NCBI GenBank assembly: GCA_963769605.1
Contig: CAVYML010000009.1
Span: 1,302,001-1,366,000, forward strand
From: Fen-1254 sp963769605
Lineage (GTDB): Bacteria; Bacteroidota; Ignavibacteria; UBA10030
Direction: 5' to 3'
Length of the DNA stretch: 64,000 bases
Shown: positions 62,410-64,000 of the stretch, piece by piece
Numbering within the stretch: position 1 is the first letter of the stretch
Layout: the number at the start of each line of letters is the position of its first letter
Made by a program: the position numbers and the translations under genes
The notes under the pieces: generated by a model
Seen by the model: the letters and a program-made list of their open reading frames with translations, nothing else
Told to the model about the DNA's origin: nothing
Databases searched by the model: none

Positions 62410-63939
62410 ATGAACATTTTTTCGCTTCAAACGCAGTTTTCACGGGGACATGCACATCTCTTCAGGCTTGTATTCATAATGCTTGCTGTTGTAAGCTTTG
62501 GCTCTGTCAACATGTTCAGTAATGTCCCTGTGTTTTCCGGCAAAACCGATGTCGGGAAAGTTCTTATTCCCGGTTCAGTGGAATTCGATTCATTGAACGG
62601 CGCCATACGAATGACCGGAAACGGAGAAAACATCTGGGGAAGCCGGGATGCATTTTATTTTGTCTGGAATAAAATCGACGGCGATATCTCCTGCACGGCG
62701 GATATTGCATGGGAAGGCAAGGGTGTAAATCCCCACCGCAAAGCCGGCTGGATGGTTCGTGTCGGTTTAGAACCGGATGATCCGTATATCGATGCGGTTC
62801 TTCATGGCGACGGATTGCTTTCTATGCAGTACCGCAAAACAAAAGGCGATGGAACAAATGAGGTCCAATTCCCTATCAAAGGTGCATTGAAAATACAATT
62901 AGACAGAACCGGCGATCAATTTACATTTTATGTATCCGGTAAAGACGGCATTGTTCATCCGGTCGGGACCGTCACTCTCGGATTCAGCGGGACTCTCTAT
63001 GCCGGGCTTTTCGTGTGCTCTCACGATTCCACCGTAAAAGAATCCGCCGTTTTTTCCGATGTTCAATTTTCATCAAAAGGTTTCGTTCCGGACGATAAAC
63101 GAATTGTCGAAAGCACTCTGGAAACCATGAATATTGAAACCGGCGTACGCACAATTGTCCGTCAGGCAAAAGAACATTTTGAAGCTCCCAACTGGAGCCG
63201 TGATGGAAAAACGATTATTTATAATTCGGGCGGAAAAATTTATGCACTGCCTGCAGCCGGCGGACAGCCGCTGCTTATCAACACCGGTTTTGCAGCAAAG
63301 TGCAACAACGATCATGGAATTTCCTGGGATGGAAAACAATTGGCGATCAGTAATCATGCGGAAGACGGAAAGTCATTGATTTATCTTTTACCGATCGAAG
63401 GCGGCACGCCGAAACTTATCACGAAGCAGGGTCCATCGTATTGGCACGGATGGTCGCCGGATAATAAAACTCTTGCGTATTGCGCAGAGCGAAACGGTCA
63501 ATTTAATGTGTACACCATTTCCGCCGCCGGCGGCGAAGAAAAGCAGCTTACTTCGGCTCCCGGTTTAAATGACGGCCCGGAATATTCTCCCGATGGAAAG
63601 TACATTTACTTTAATTCCGTTCGCACGAGTCAAATGAAAATATGGCGGATGAATGCCGATGGAGCCGAACAGATTCAATTTACACCGAACGATGAATTCT
63701 GCGATTGGTTTGCGCATGTTTCTCCCGACAATAAGCAGATTGTGTTTGTTTCGTACGATAAAAACGTGGAAGGACATCCGGCAAATAAAAACGTTCTCCT
63801 GCGCGCGATGCCGGTAACGGGCGGAGAAATAAAAGTGCTGGCCAAACTCTTCGGCGGGCAGGGAACTATGAACGTTCCTTCCTGGTCGCCGGACAGTAAA
63901 CAATTCTCTTTTGTAAGTTATAGATTAGTCATGCCATAA
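62410..63939 (+). CDS. secreted TolB-like beta-propeller protein with N-terminal sandwich domain
   Basis: The product is 509 aa. A membrane or signal segment (LFRLVFIMLAVVSFGSVNMF) is followed by a DUF1349/laminin-like sandwich (GDISCTADIAWEG, AGWMVRVGLEPDDPYIDAVLHG). Then come at least five PD40/WD40-like blades (APNWSRDGKTIIYNSGGKIY, WHGWSPDNKTLAYCAERNG, GPEYSPDGKYIYFNSVRT, FAHVSPDNKQIVFVSYDKN, VPSWSPDSKQFSFVSYRLV). Probably extracytoplasmic, binding a carbohydrate or peptide. Another gene begins 36 bp later in the same direction. Confidence 0.75.
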   Translation: MNIFSLQTQFSRGHAHLFRLVFIMLAVVSFGSVNMFSNVPVFSGKTDVGKVLIPGSVEFDSLNGAIRMTGNGENIWGSRDAFYFVWNKIDGDISCTADIAWEGKGVNPHRKAGWMVRVGLEPDDPYIDAVLHGDGLLSMQYRKTKGDGTNEVQFPIKGALKIQLDRTGDQFTFYVSGKDGIVHPVGTVTLGFSGTLYAGLFVCSHDSTVKESAVFSDVQFSSKGFVPDDKRIVESTLETMNIETGVRTIVRQAKEHFEAPNWSRDGKTIIYNSGGKIYALPAAGGQPLLINTGFAAKCNNDHGISWDGKQLAISNHAEDGKSLIYLLPIEGGTPKLITKQGPSYWHGWSPDNKTLAYCAERNGQFNVYTISAAGGEEKQLTSAPGLNDGPEYSPDGKYIYFNSVRTSQMKIWRMNADGAEQIQFTPNDEFCDWFAHVSPDNKQIVFVSYDKNVEGHPANKNVLLRAMPVTGGEIKVLAKLFGGQGTMNVPSWSPDSKQFSFVSYRLVMP

Positions 63940-63975
63940 GATGCATGGAACGATAAACAACCGAAAGGAGTGCAT

Positions 63976-64000
63976 ATGGAATCTACCATCTACACGCGAA
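63976..64000 (+). CDS. start of a further gene (3' partial)
   Basis: AAGGAG stands 5 nt before ATG 63976; the first residues are MESTIYTR. Only eight codons fit in the window, so the product cannot be named. Confidence 0.5.

Noticed and set aside
1..64000. tRNA or rRNA genes
   Set aside because: No cloverleaf with a TTCGA-type T-loop and no rRNA-like stretch was noticed on either strand; a dedicated scan was not possible.

Overview
The window looks like a chromosomal segment of a Gram-negative bacterium of the FCB (Bacteroidota/Chlorobiota/Ignavibacteria-like) group. The reasons are an 11-subunit Nuo complex without NuoEFG, a type II secretion operon with a secretin, signal-peptide lipoproteins, a C-terminal-Phe beta-barrel protein, Bacteroidota-style secreted RHS proteins, and a hybrid kinase with many PAS domains. 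The phylum call is inference only; there is no rRNA or other marker gene.

Region 1 (1-10.9 kb) is AT-rich and unstable. It holds the C-terminal end of an RHS protein with a phospholipase C/S1-P1-like tip, then a displaced RHS core with a different tip (lytic transglycosylase-like). Each tip is followed by a small gene that could be its immunity protein. Next come a signal peptidase I-like membrane protein that has lost its catalytic residues, small orphan genes, and several broken genes. Two insertion sequences sit here: an IS1380-type element with a 5-bp target duplication that splits a small gene, and an IS1634/IS1549-type element flanked by a direct repeat of about 240 bp.

Region 2 (11.0-22.1 kb) is a type II secretion / type IV pilus-like operon in the order G, O (prepilin peptidase), E, D, L (PilM-PilN-like), M, C, PilX-like, I, J, F. 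Region 3 (22.7-32.3 kb) holds a DUF3108-type protein and a signalling cluster: two single-domain receivers, a very large multi-PAS/GAF hybrid histidine kinase split by a frameshift, and a receiver-PAS protein. Region 4 (32.4-43.4 kb) is nuoABCDHIJKLMN behind a good sigma70-like promoter. Region 5 (43.7-48.1 kb) has another receiver protein, then coaX, birA and an M28 peptidase on the minus strand.

Region 6 (48.8-52.2 kb) has a HEAT-like secreted protein and the N-terminal half of an RHS protein that stops before any RHS repeats. Region 7 (52.7-55.7 kb) has RDD, GNAT and small membrane genes separated by attC-like repeats (possible integron-type cassettes), a GlcG/HbpS-like gene, and a decayed IS1634-type transposase. 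Region 8 (55.7-58.0 kb) is an ECF sigma / anti-sigma / lipoprotein operon. Region 9 (58.1-64.0 kb) holds a nucleoside hydrolase, a secreted probable alpha/alpha-barrel protein, small genes, an outer-membrane protein with a partner lipoprotein, and a TolB-like protein.

The intergenic spaces carry several families of dispersed hairpin repeats: TGTAGCCG..CGGCTACA elements, GACAAACA palindromes, MITE-like CTCAGCGT elements, and CCTTGGAAAGG double hairpins. One even lies between nuoI and nuoJ. The least explained part is the RHS tip array with its dead signal peptidase-like gene.
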